This document shows positions 24,242 to 31,490 of a stretch of 52,957 bases of DNA, in pieces. How positions within the stretch are numbered: the stretch's first letter is position 1; each line of letters starts with the position of its first letter. The position numbers and the translations under genes are program-made. This stretch comes from Oscillospiraceae bacterium (GTDB lineage: Bacteria > Bacillota > Clostridia > Oscillospirales > Acutalibacteraceae), in contig SVPJ01000011.1 of the NCBI GenBank assembly GCA_015065885.1, positions 1 through 52,957 of the forward strand, in the 5' to 3' direction. The notes under the pieces are model-generated. The model was not told where the DNA came from. It saw only the letters and a program-made list of their open reading frames with translations, and did not search any database.

Positions 24242-25378
24242 CCGTAACCGTGTAAATATGCTGTTTTTATTGCTGATCTTACTTTGGAAACTCACACTCA
24301 GTATCAACCCGATGCCGAGATAGAGGGTCAGCACCGAACTGCCTCCCGCACTGAAAAAGGGGAGCGTAATGCCGATGACCGGCAGCAGACGCAGGTTCAT
24401 GCCGAGGTTGATGATGGATTGAAAGGCGATCAATCCCATCATACCGATGCACAGCGAACGGCCGAGTTCGTCCCGTGCGCGGAGTGCTGTGTGCAGTAAT
24501 GCGAAGATAACGCCCAGCAAAAGCAGAAGCAACAAAAGCGAGCCCATAAGACCGAATTCTTCCGCCGCTTCGGTGAAGATGAAGTCATTGTTGCGGGCGT
24601 AGAGCGACACGGCGCCGCCTTTCAGGTATCCCGTGCCCCACATCCCGCCGTTCCCCATTGAGATGAGCGCGTGATTTTGTTGCCAACCGTAGGTCTCAAG
24701 ATACTGTTCGGGGTGGATAAGCGCCATAATTCGCCCGCGTTTTTGCTCGTCCAGTACCTGCCACAGCACGAACGCCCCGGGCACGGCGGCACCCGCCACG
24801 GCGGCGAAATATCCCCAATGCACTCCCGCTGCAAACATCATAACAGCGAAGATGCAGATGAAGACCAGCGCCGTGCCGTCGTCTCCTTGGAAAAATACCA
24901 GTAGGATCGGCAGTGCCGCGTGAGCGCACAACAGAGCTACGGTAGAGAAACGGTGAATGGACTCTTTTACATATTCCAAATGTTTGGAAAACGTGATAAT
25001 AAATACGATTTTCAAAAGTTCCGACGGCTGAAAGGTGATGAACGGGGAACTTGAGCCGAAGGGGAGACCCAGCCACGCCGTATCGTCCGTACCCGCGACG
25101 TTGTAACCGAGCGGCGTGAAGGTGAGGATCATCAAAACGAGTGCGGGCACGGCAAAAACCAACCACAAGCGACAAACGGCGCGGTAATCCACCTGCGAGA
25201 TCACGAGCGCCGCGAACAGTCCGCCGACCGAGGCGACGAGTTGACTTGAAAATCCCGAGGATACCCCCGAGGAATAGACCAACAGTAAACTGTAGGTCGA
25301 ACAAAGGGCGCACAGAAGGATCAGCAGCTTGTTACTGCCGTGAAAAAAACGGCTGAAAAACGCCGAAAGTTTTTTCAT
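24239..25378 (-). CDS. SEDS-family peptidoglycan glycosyltransferase (RodA/FtsW/SpoVE type)
   Basis: 379 residues with about ten membrane segments. SEDS hallmarks are present: TFQPSELLKI (about 115-124), QGDDGTALVF, the central loop GNGGMWGTGYLKG, NNDFIFTEAAEEFGLMG with the essential Asp and Glu residues, and NLGMNLRLLPVIGITLPFFS near the C-terminus. These enzymes polymerise glycan strands at the outer membrane face with a class B PBP. The sequence looks more like RodA than FtsW, but the distinction is not certain and no PBP gene is adjacent. It is monocistronic on the minus strand with its own promoter. Confidence 0.9.
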   Translation of the reverse strand: MKKLSAFFSRFFHGSNKLLILLCALCSTYSLLLVYSSGVSSGFSSQLVASVGGLFAALVISQVDYRAVCRLWLVFAVPALVLMILTFTPLGYNVAGTDDTAWLGLPFGSSSPFITFQPSELLKIVFIITFSKHLEYVKESIHRFSTVALLCAHAALPILLVFFQGDDGTALVFICIFAVMMFAAGVHWGYFAAVAGAAVPGAFVLWQVLDEQKRGRIMALIHPEQYLETYGWQQNHALISMGNGGMWGTGYLKGGAVSLYARNNDFIFTEAAEEFGLMGSLLLLLLLLGVIFALLHTALRARDELGRSLCIGMMGLIAFQSIINLGMNLRLLPVIGITLPFFSAGGSSVLTLYLGIGLILSVSFQSKISNKNSIFTRLR

Positions 25379-25412
25379 GCTTGTCCGCCCTCCTTTTCGG
25401 TTTATATGTTAC

Positions 25413-25441
25413 AGTATAGCGTTTTTCTTTGAACTATGCAA
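25413..25441 (-). promoter_or_regulatory. Promoter of the rodA-like gene
   Basis: On the minus strand TTGCAT (complement 25436-25441), 17-bp spacer, TATACT (complement 25413-25418), about 35 bp before ATG 25378. Confidence 0.75.
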
Positions 25442-25495
25442 TAACCTCTTTTAATTTTTGAAAAATTATGTTACAATTGGATTTGGGTGATTCAA

Positions 25496-25912
25496 ATGGT
25501 GTACAAAAGTTGTTCGCCGGAGCAGACGGAAGCAATCGCCGCCGCGTTTGCCAAAGACTTGAAAGGCGGCACGGTAGTGGCGTTTTTCGGCGGTCTCGGT
25601 ATGGGAAAGACGGCGTTTGTGCGCGGTATGGCAAAAGGCCGCGGATTGTCGGCCGAAGTCTCCAGCCCCACCTTTGCGTTAGTACACGAATACGGCGGTC
25701 AGCCCCCGCTCGTGCATTTTGATATGTACCGTGTCAGCGGTTGGGAAGACTTGTATTCTACAGGGTATTTTGAATATATCGACGCGGGTTGCATTTTGGC
25801 GGTGGAGTGGAGTGAAAATATCGAAGCGGCACTGCCCGAAGGTAATACCGTGCGGGTCACGATCACAGCAGAGGGGGAAACTACCCGCTGTATTACGATC
25901 GAGGAGGAATAA
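25496..25912 (+). CDS. tsaE: tRNA threonylcarbamoyladenosine synthesis ATPase TsaE
   Basis: TsaE is the P-loop ATPase that supports TsaB-TsaD in making t6A37 on ANN-decoding tRNAs. 138 residues from ATG 25496: Walker A GGLGMGKT (about 32-39), SSPTFALVHEY (switch I-like) and HFDMYRV with the metal-binding Asp, then AVEWSENIE. All are typical of the family. ATG 25496 is chosen over GTG 25487 because GGGTGA sits 5 nt upstream. It is 6 bp before tsaB. A clear promoter was not found; TACAAT at 25472-25477 lacks a good -35. Confidence 0.93.
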   Translation: MVYKSCSPEQTEAIAAAFAKDLKGGTVVAFFGGLGMGKTAFVRGMAKGRGLSAEVSSPTFALVHEYGGQPPLVHFDMYRVSGWEDLYSTGYFEYIDAGCILAVEWSENIEAALPEGNTVRVTITAEGETTRCITIEEE

Positions 25913-25918
25913 TGCCAA

Positions 25919-26620
25919 ATGAGAATATTAGCGGTTGAGACCTCAGCCGGCCCCGCATCGTGTGCGGTGGTGGAGGACGGCAAGGTCATCGCAAGCAGTT
26001 ATAACAACACCGCACAGACCCACAGCCAGACGTTGATGCCGATGGTGGAAGAAATGCTGAAACAAGCGGGACTGACGGTGTCGGATATGGACAGACTGGC
26101 GGTGTCGGCGGGCCCCGGCTCGTTCACGGGCGTGCGTATCGGTGTCGCGGCAGTGAAAGGTATGGCGTTTGCCGAGAACAAGCCTTGTGTGGGCGTTTCC
26201 ACATTGGCGGCGATCGCCCGCAACGCCCGGGGTATCGGCTTTGAGGGCGTGGTATGCGCCGCCATGGACGCCCGCTGTCGGCAGGTGTATACCGCTTGCT
26301 TCCTGGCGCAGAACGGCGAAATCAGCCGCTTGAGCGCGGATGAAGCCATTTCGACCGACGAACTGAAAGCGTGCCTCGTGTCATACGATAAGCCGATCCT
26401 GCTGTTTGGCGACGGTGCTTTGCTGTGTTACCGTGAATTTTGCGGTGAGATCGACCGTCTGCTTCTCGCACCCGAACACCTGCGGTATCAGACAGCCGTC
26501 GGCGTGGCACACGAAGCACGAGAGTGTGAAGCGGTTACTGCCGAAATGTTACAACCGCTCTATTTGCGTCTGCCGCAGGCGGAGCGCGAATTGAAAGCAC
26601 GTCAGCAATTACAAGGATAA
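25919..26620 (+). CDS. tsaB: tRNA threonylcarbamoyladenosine biosynthesis protein TsaB
   Basis: TsaB is the ASKHA-fold partner of TsaD in t6A synthesis. 233 residues begin with [18 protein letters not shown], followed by the [13 protein letters not shown] segment and [20 protein letters not shown], all diagnostic. The C-terminal half is variable, as usual, ending [18 protein letters not shown]. TsaD is not in the window. The tsaE-tsaB pairing and the 6-bp gap indicate an operon; rimI, often third in this cluster, is absent and replaced by upp. Confidence 0.94.
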   Translation: MRILAVETSAGPASCAVVEDGKVIASSYNNTAQTHSQTLMPMVEEMLKQAGLTVSDMDRLAVSAGPGSFTGVRIGVAAVKGMAFAENKPCVGVSTLAAIARNARGIGFEGVVCAAMDARCRQVYTACFLAQNGEISRLSADEAISTDELKACLVSYDKPILLFGDGALLCYREFCGEIDRLLLAPEHLRYQTAVGVAHEARECEAVTAEMLQPLYLRLPQAERELKARQQLQG

Positions 26621-26643
26621 TTTTTATAAAGGGAGAGAGAACT

Positions 26644-27273
26644 ATGGCAAACATTTTCGTAGCAGATCATCCGTTGGTACAACACAAATTGGCAGTCCTG
26701 CGGGATGTGGCAACCCCTTCCAAAGAGTTTCGCCGCCTGATTCAGGAGATCACCGAACTGATGGTGTACGAAGCCACGCGGGATCTTCCGATGAAAGACG
26801 TCGAGGTGCAAACGCCTGTAGCGGTGGCAAAATGCAAAAAATTGGCAGGGCGTAAATTGGCATTTGTGCCGATCTTACGTGCAGGTCTCGGTATGATGGA
26901 CGGTGCGTTGGAATTGGTACCTTCCGCCCGCGTGGGACATATCGGGTTGTACCGTGACCCTGAAACGCTGAAACCCGTGGAATATTATTGCAAGTTACCG
27001 GGTGACATTGAAGAACGCGACGTCATCGTGCTGGATCCGATGCTTGCAACGGGCGGCTCGGCAATCGACGCGATCACCCAGATCAAAACGCGTCATCCGC
27101 GTAACGTGAAATTTATGTGCATCATTGCCGCGCCCGAAGGCTTGGCGGCGTTGACTGAAGCACATCCCGACGTTGCGGTGTATTGTGCGGCGTTGGACGA
27201 TCATTTGAACGACCACGGTTACATCATTCCCGGTTTGGGTGATGCGGGTGACCGTATTTTCGGCACGAAATAA
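26644..27273 (+). CDS. upp: Uracil phosphoribosyltransferase
   Basis: Upp makes UMP from uracil and PRPP in pyrimidine salvage. The 209-residue length is standard. Motifs: the N-terminal [28 protein letters not shown], the PRPP loop [16 protein letters not shown] (about 129-144), and the uracil-binding end [17 protein letters not shown]. Strong SD (GGGAGAGA) ahead of ATG 26644. It follows tsaB by 23 bp. A hairpin without a T-run lies just after the stop. Confidence 0.97.
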   Translation: MANIFVADHPLVQHKLAVLRDVATPSKEFRRLIQEITELMVYEATRDLPMKDVEVQTPVAVAKCKKLAGRKLAFVPILRAGLGMMDGALELVPSARVGHIGLYRDPETLKPVEYYCKLPGDIEERDVIVLDPMLATGGSAIDAITQIKTRHPRNVKFMCIIAAPEGLAALTEAHPDVAVYCAALDDHLNDHGYIIPGLGDAGDRIFGTK

Positions 27274-27277
27274 GCAA

Positions 27278-27309
27278 AGTGAGCAGCCGTATTCGATCGG
27301 CTGCTTCAC
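27278..27309 (+). other. Hairpin between upp and mutY
   Basis: AGTGAGCAGCCG (5' arm) pairs with CGGCTGC-T-TCACT (3' arm) around an 8-nt loop with one bulged T. No T-run follows, so it is either a weak or processing-type element rather than a clear intrinsic terminator. Confidence 0.45.
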
Positions 27310-27331
27310 TGTTATGAAAGGGGAGAGTGTT

Positions 27332-28411
27332 TTGTCGACCGTGAAAGATCTGGTGCCGTCACTGCTTGCGTGGTACCGTGCCGAAGCGCGGCCGTTGCCG
27401 TGGCGCTCTCCGCTTTCGCCGTATCGCGTGTGGGTGTCGGAAATTATGTTGCAACAGACGCGCATTGAAGCGGTCATTCCGTATTTCGAGCGGTTTATGG
27501 ATGAACTGCCCACGGTGCAGGATCTGGCAACCGTGTCGGACGAGCGGCTGATGAAGCTGTGGGAAGGACTCGGCTATTACAGTCGTGCCCGCAATCTCAA
27601 AAAAGCGGCGATACAAATTTGCGAACGGCACGGGGGAGAGTTGCCTGCCGATCACGACGCTTTGCGTGCCCTTTCCGGGATCGGCGATTACACTGCGGGT
27701 GCGGTGGCGTCCATCGCGTTCGGTATTCCCGTGCCTGCCGTGGACGGCAACGTTTTGCGCGTGGTTGCACGGTTGACGTCGGATTTTGACGACGTGATGA
27801 AAACGACGACCCGCCGCCGCCATACCGAAACGGTGCGGGAATGGCTGCCGCAGGATGCCGCGGGGGATTTTAACGCCGCGTTGATGGAACTCGGTGAGCG
27901 GATATGTCTGCCGAACACGACCCCGCGTTGTGATGTCTGCCCGCTTGCGGCGGCTTGCGAGGGATACAAAAAGCAGGTGGCGGTCTTGCTTCCCGTGCGG
28001 CGTGCCAAAACCGAACGCCGCGTGGAACGGCGCGCTGTGTTCGTGTTTACGACCGATGAAGCGACACCGCGCGTGTTACTGCACAAGCGCCCTGCAAGCG
28101 GTCTGTTGGCGGGACTTTGGGAACTGCCGCAGGTCGAAACGGACGATATTGCCGCGGCGATGGATACGATATGCACGGAATATCACGCGGATGTCCGTGC
28201 AACGCGTACAGTCGGCGAGGGCAAGCATCTCTTTAGCCATATTGAGTGGCGTATGCAGGGGGTACATGTTCGCACGGCGTATTTTTCCCCGCCGCCCGAG
28301 CACACATGGGCAACGCTCGAAGAGGTAAATGCAGCGTATGCTTTACCTACGGCGTTTCGCCCGTTTTCGCGATTGTTACCCATTTTACTCCAAAAGGAGG
28401 AGACGATATGA
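27332..28411 (+). CDS. mutY: Adenine DNA glycosylase MutY
   Basis: MutY removes adenine mispaired with 8-oxoguanine. 359 residues: an N-terminal HhH-GPD glycosylase domain with PLPWR, EIMLQQTRIEAV (catalytic Glu region), the helix-hairpin-helix ALSGIGDYTAGAV, and VPAVDGNVLRV with the catalytic Asp. A C-x7-C-x2-C-x5-C iron-sulfur motif (about 191-208) follows, then a NUDIX-like recognition domain. TTG 27332 is chosen because AAAGGGGAG (27317-27325) is 6 nt upstream; ATG 27314 has no SD. The stop overlaps the next start (ATGA). Confidence 0.94.
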   Translation: MSTVKDLVPSLLAWYRAEARPLPWRSPLSPYRVWVSEIMLQQTRIEAVIPYFERFMDELPTVQDLATVSDERLMKLWEGLGYYSRARNLKKAAIQICERHGGELPADHDALRALSGIGDYTAGAVASIAFGIPVPAVDGNVLRVVARLTSDFDDVMKTTTRRRHTETVREWLPQDAAGDFNAALMELGERICLPNTTPRCDVCPLAAACEGYKKQVAVLLPVRRAKTERRVERRAVFVFTTDEATPRVLLHKRPASGLLAGLWELPQVETDDIAAAMDTICTEYHADVRATRTVGEGKHLFSHIEWRMQGVHVRTAYFSPPPEHTWATLEEVNAAYALPTAFRPFSRLLPILLQKEETI

Positions 28412-29142
28412 ATTACGTTGCCCTGGTGACGGGCGGGTCACGCGGGATCGGTCGTGCGATCGTCCAACATCTTGCGAAACGCGGCTGGCACGTGGCGTTT
28501 ACTTACTGCCGTTCTGCCGAAAAAGCACGGGAACTGGTGGACGAATTGACGGCGCGCGGTGCCGATGTTGCCGCTTTCCAAGCCGATCTCAGCGATTTCG
28601 CATCTGCCGACCGTTGCGTGGCGGAGGTGCTGTCTCGCTTCGGGCGCGTGGATGCTTTGGTGAACAATGCCGGTGTTTCCTCCGTCGGTCTGTTTGGCGA
28701 TATCACTGCCGAAGAATGGCAACGGGTAATGTCGGTCGACCTCACGGGTACGGCGGCGTGCTGCCGTGCCGCTGCAGCGGATATGCTCCGCCGTCACAGC
28801 GGGCGTATCGTCAACATCACCTCGGTGTGGGGCGTACACGGCGCTTCCTGTGAAGCGGCGTATTCCGCGGCAAAGGCGGGGGTCATCGGACTCACACGTG
28901 CCCTGGCGAAGGAACTCGGCCCTTCGGGCATTACGGTAAATGCGGTAGCACCGGGGGTCATCGATACGGATATGAACCGCGGATTTGACAAAGAAACGTT
29001 GCTTTCATTAACGGAAGAAACGCCGATTGGTCGCATCGGCACACCCGATGACGTGGCGGCCGGCGTCGCGTTTTTACTCTCGGAGGAAGCGTCCTTTATC
29101 ACGGGGCAGGTGCTGGGTGTAGACGGCGGTTTTGCGTTGTAA
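28408..29142 (+). CDS. SDR-family oxidoreductase (FabG-like)
   Basis: A 244-residue short-chain dehydrogenase: cofactor loop TGGSRGIGRAI (about 8-18), NNAGVSS, catalytic Ser/Tyr/Lys in ITSVWG and YSAAKAG, and PGVIDTDMNR. The overall pattern is that of 3-oxoacyl-ACP reductase FabG, but no fab genes are near, so the true substrate is open. ATG 28408 has AAAAGGAGG upstream and overlaps the mutY stop by 4 nt. The 3' end overlaps the convergent UspA-like gene by 44 bp. Confidence 0.9.
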   Translation: MNYVALVTGGSRGIGRAIVQHLAKRGWHVAFTYCRSAEKARELVDELTARGADVAAFQADLSDFASADRCVAEVLSRFGRVDALVNNAGVSSVGLFGDITAEEWQRVMSVDLTGTAACCRAAAADMLRRHSGRIVNITSVWGVHGASCEAAYSAAKAGVIGLTRALAKELGPSGITVNAVAPGVIDTDMNRGFDKETLLSLTEETPIGRIGTPDDVAAGVAFLLSEEASFITGQVLGVDGGFAL

Positions 29143-29548
29143 TCTCGGACGGCGGAAAGGTGACGGCGTTACCGCCTTTTTGTAATACCGTGATGGGAAG
29201 GTCGGGCAGCAACGTGCGCAGTATTGCAAGCGTAGGCCGTCCCGCCGTGTTGCTCTCATCGATCACGATCTGCACGGCTTTGGTTTGCCGCGCGTGAACG
29301 GCAAGCGATAACAGCGGTTCGTCGCTGAACAGCACGGTGATCTCCGCTCCTTCACGAGTGGCGATATTGTATACGGTCTGTATGTCTTCCGCTACAGTTT
29401 TTGATACCAGTTCCTGCGGCTGTACGAACAGCAAAGAAAGTGCGCGGTGTTGTTCTTTGGCCAATGCCGCACCTGCCGTGACCAAACGTTTACAAGATGC
29501 ACGGTCGGAGAAGTAGACCAAAATGGGGGGAGACGTTGTTGTGTACAT
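29099..29548 (-). CDS. UspA-like universal stress domain protein
   Basis: 149 residues with an alpha/beta nucleotide-binding pattern: PPILVYFSDRASCKRLVTAG resembles the first strand and helix of universal-stress domains like those inside KdpD, followed by SLLFVQPQEL and a later VQIVIDESNT near the usual phosphate loop; the classical GxxGxxG(S/T) is degenerate. Strong SD (GAAGGAGGTC). The last 44 nt overlap the end of the FabG-like gene on the other strand; these encode a Pro-rich tail that may be dispensable. Function is not known beyond the fold. Confidence 0.65.
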   Translation of the reverse strand: MYTTTSPPILVYFSDRASCKRLVTAGAALAKEQHRALSLLFVQPQELVSKTVAEDIQTVYNIATREGAEITVLFSDEPLLSLAVHARQTKAVQIVIDESNTAGRPTLAILRTLLPDLPITVLQKGGNAVTFPPSEITTQNRRLHPAPAP

Positions 29549-29867
29549 CGGCTGACCTCCTTCACGTTAACAGTGTATTCTATTTTACACGCGAAATATG
29601 TTGTCTCGGCGACGAAAACGTAACGTTTTTGTAAATACGGGTGTTCGCGTGTTACAAACAGTAAAAGGGATTATGCCCAATTCTCTCTTTGGATTTTTGG
29701 GCAAATTGACAAAATGCTTTTACGCGGTTACAAAAAATCGGAAAAAAGTACGAGAAAAAGTCATAAAAAACTGCAATTTTTTGGCTTTCCCTCTTGCAAT
29801 AATCAAATTTATCGTGTAAAATATTACATATAGTTTATTCATGCGGTTTCAATGAAGGAGTTCGGTT
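29549..29867. other. 319-bp AT-rich intergenic region with mazG promoter
   Basis: No convincing gene is seen. The region is AT-rich with A/T runs. A 73-codon frame at 29598-29819 lacks an SD and family features and is not called. The right part holds the mazG promoter (29794-29822) and leader. Confidence 0.6.
29794..29822 (+). promoter_or_regulatory. Promoter of mazG
   Basis: TTGCAA 29794-29799, 17-bp spacer, TAAAAT 29817-29822. The SD (GAAGGAG) and ATG 29868 lie about 40 bp downstream. Confidence 0.75.
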
Positions 29868-30686
29868 ATGTCCATTGAGTTTCCCGTAAAAGAACGCTAT
29901 ACAATGGAAGATCTTTTGGATCTGATGGTGGCCCTGCGTTCACCCGAGGGGTGTCCGTGGGATCGGGAACAGACACACGAAAGTATTCGTTCCAATTTTT
30001 TGGAGGAAACGCACGAAGCAATTGAAGCGATCAACAACCGCGACATCGCGGGGCTTCGCGAAGAACTCGGTGACGTGCTGATGCAGGTGACGTTGCATAC
30101 ACAGATCGCGACGGAAGAAGGGGAGTTCACCTTCGACGACGTGGTGGATGAAGTGTGTCGCAAACTGATCGTGCGCCATCCGCACGTGTTCGGCGACGCC
30201 GTGGCAGACGATGCCGCCGCCGTTCTCAAAACGTGGGACGCGGTGAAACGGTCCACCAAAGGAAAAGAAGGCGAAAACGCCACGCAGGCGGACCTTCTGC
30301 GCAACGTGCCGCGTTCGCTTCCCGCACTGATGCGTGCCGCCAAGGTGCAAGGGCGTGCCCGCCGCGTCGGCTTTGATTGGCCGGACGTTTCGGGGGCTCT
30401 TGAGGCGCTCGACAGTGAGGTGGCGGAATTTAAGGCTGCCGTGGCAAGCGGTTCGGCGCAGGATATCGAGGAAGAACTCGGTGATCTCTTGTTTTCTGCT
30501 GTGAACGTATCCCGCTTTGTGGATACCGACGCCGAGCAAGCGCTCACCGTGTCGACCGACAAGTTCATCGCCCGTTTCGACAAAGTGGAAGCACTTGCGA
30601 AAGAACGCGGACTCGATATGACGCGGATGTCTATTGACGAGTTGGATTTGTTATGGTGCGAGGCGAAGATGCTCGTCACGAAATAA
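29868..30686 (+). CDS. mazG: Nucleoside triphosphate pyrophosphohydrolase MazG
   Basis: MazG hydrolyses (d)NTPs to monophosphates and clears abnormal nucleotides. 272 residues with two MazG domains: the first has LRSPEGCPWDREQTHESI and the EETHEAIEAI / LREELGDVLMQV metal-binding helices; the second carries DSEVAEFKAAV and IEEELGDLLFSAVNVSRF. Gene order mazG-hup-rqcP parallels the Bacillus yabN-yabO region; the N-terminal tetrapyrrole-methylase-like domain seen in Bacillus YabN is absent. Own promoter; an imperfect hairpin at 30691-30719 follows the stop. Confidence 0.94.
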   Translation: MSIEFPVKERYTMEDLLDLMVALRSPEGCPWDREQTHESIRSNFLEETHEAIEAINNRDIAGLREELGDVLMQVTLHTQIATEEGEFTFDDVVDEVCRKLIVRHPHVFGDAVADDAAAVLKTWDAVKRSTKGKEGENATQADLLRNVPRSLPALMRAAKVQGRARRVGFDWPDVSGALEALDSEVAEFKAAVASGSAQDIEEELGDLLFSAVNVSRFVDTDAEQALTVSTDKFIARFDKVEALAKERGLDMTRMSIDELDLLWCEAKMLVTK

Positions 30687-30690
30687 AGGC

Positions 30691-30719
30691 CCAAATCGGA
30701 TCGTTTAAAGATCCGTTGG
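30691..30719 (+). other. Imperfect hairpin between mazG and hup
   Basis: CCAA-AT-CGGATC pairs with GATCCG-TTGG (6 bp plus 4 bp across a 2-nt bulge) with a 7-nt loop, followed after three bases by AAATTTTT. It could be a weak terminator or a hup leader structure. Confidence 0.4.
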
Positions 30720-30743
30720 TATAAATTTTTGGAGGTATATATC

Positions 30744-31019
30744 ATGAAAAAAGCAGAACTCATTGCAGCAGTTGCAGAAAAGGCAGGCCTGTCCAAGAAG
30801 GACGCTGAGAAGGCGGTTTCCGCTGTTCTCGATACCATCGTTGAGACTGTCGCCGCGGGCGATAAGGTTGCGGTCGTCGGCTTCGGTTCTTTTGAGACCC
30901 GTACCCGTAATGCGCGCACCGGTCTGAACCCCCGCACCAAGGAGACCATCAAGATCCCTGCTTCCACCCAGCCCGTCTTCAAGGCCGGCCGTGCGTTCAA
31001 GGATGCCGTGGCGAAATAA
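30744..31019 (+). CDS. hup: HU-family DNA-binding protein
   Basis: The standard 91-residue nucleoid protein HU: MKKAELIAAVAEKAGLSKKD, VGFGSFETRTRNARTGLNPR with the beta-arm, and KIPASTQPVFKAGRAFKDAV at the end. It binds and bends DNA non-specifically as a dimer. ATG 30744 is placed by the SD TTGGAGGT; an in-frame start at 30729 is within that SD. Codon use differs visibly from neighbours (frequent GAG, ACC, AAG), as expected for a very highly expressed gene. Followed by an intrinsic terminator. Confidence 0.97.
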   Translation: MKKAELIAAVAEKAGLSKKDAEKAVSAVLDTIVETVAAGDKVAVVGFGSFETRTRNARTGLNPRTKETIKIPASTQPVFKAGRAFKDAVAK

Positions 31020-31046
31020 TTTCTCCAGCGTTGAACTTTGATTACG

Positions 31047-31074
31047 AAAGCCGCCCCGTAACGGGCGGCTTTTT
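31047..31074 (+). terminator. Terminator of hup
   Basis: 10-bp stem AAAGCCGCCC (31047-31056) with GGGCGGCTTT (31063-31072), 6-nt loop, T5. Confidence 0.9.
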
Positions 31075-31097
31075 GTACTAAACGGAGGAGATACACT

Positions 31098-31340
31098 ATG
31101 CGTTTGGATAAGTATTTGAAGGTATCCCGTCTGATCAAGCGCCGCACGATCGCAAACGAAGCGTGCGACGCGGGACGGGTACTGGTAAACGGCAAGGTCG
31201 CACGGGCATCGTACGACGTCAAAGTAGGCGATGTGCTTTCCATCCAACTCGGAACAAGAGAACTCCGAGCCGAGGTGCTTGACGTACAGGAAACGGTTGC
31301 CAAAAACGATGCGGCATTACTTTACAAATTGTTGGATTAA
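31098..31340 (+). CDS. rqcP: S4-domain ribosome quality-control protein RqcP (YabO-like)
   Basis: 80 residues, almost entirely one S4 RNA-binding domain: MRLDKYLKVSRLIKRRTIAN, then GRVLVNGKVARASYDVKVGD. RqcP works with RqcH on stalled 50S subunits to add C-terminal alanine tails. It is close to Hsp15 in sequence; the position two genes after mazG matches Bacillus yabN-yabO and favours RqcP. SD GGAGGA. It is likely fed by read-through from mazG/hup, as no promoter of its own is clear. A strong terminator follows. Confidence 0.9.
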   Translation: MRLDKYLKVSRLIKRRTIANEACDAGRVLVNGKVARASYDVKVGDVLSIQLGTRELRAEVLDVQETVAKNDAALLYKLLD

Positions 31341-31344
31341 CGGC

Positions 31345-31390
31345 GTATCCGCCCTCGTGTAAAGCGTGAGGGCGGATACATTATTTTTTT
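31345..31390 (+). terminator. Terminator of rqcP
   Basis: Perfect 12-bp stem (31345-31356 and 31368-31379) followed by ATTA and T7. Confidence 0.92.
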
Positions 31391-31422
31391 GAAAAATCAG
31401 GCGAAAATTTGGCGGTTTATGA

Positions 31423-31451
31423 TTGCAAAAGGAATCAAGATTTGTTATAAT
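31423..31451 (+). promoter_or_regulatory. Promoter of the miaB-mutS-mutL operon
   Basis: TTGCAA 31423-31428, 17-bp spacer, perfect TATAAT 31446-31451, about 40 bp before ATG 31491. It probably drives a transcript running through to yggS. Confidence 0.82.
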
Positions 31452-31490
31452 GTATAAAATAGGGTTTTTGTATGGATTAGGAAGTGAAAT

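Noticed and set aside
25449-25477. Promoter for tsaE (TTTTAA-17-TACAAT)
   Set aside because: The -10 is fair but the -35 has poor similarity; evidence is too weak to annotate.
29598-29819. 73-codon plus-strand frame in the mazG upstream region
   Set aside because: No SD, runs into the mazG promoter, composition of random AT-rich DNA.
29897-31303. 468-codon minus-strand frame
   Set aside because: Antisense to mazG, hup and rqcP; Ser/Ala/Arg-rich and spans terminators.
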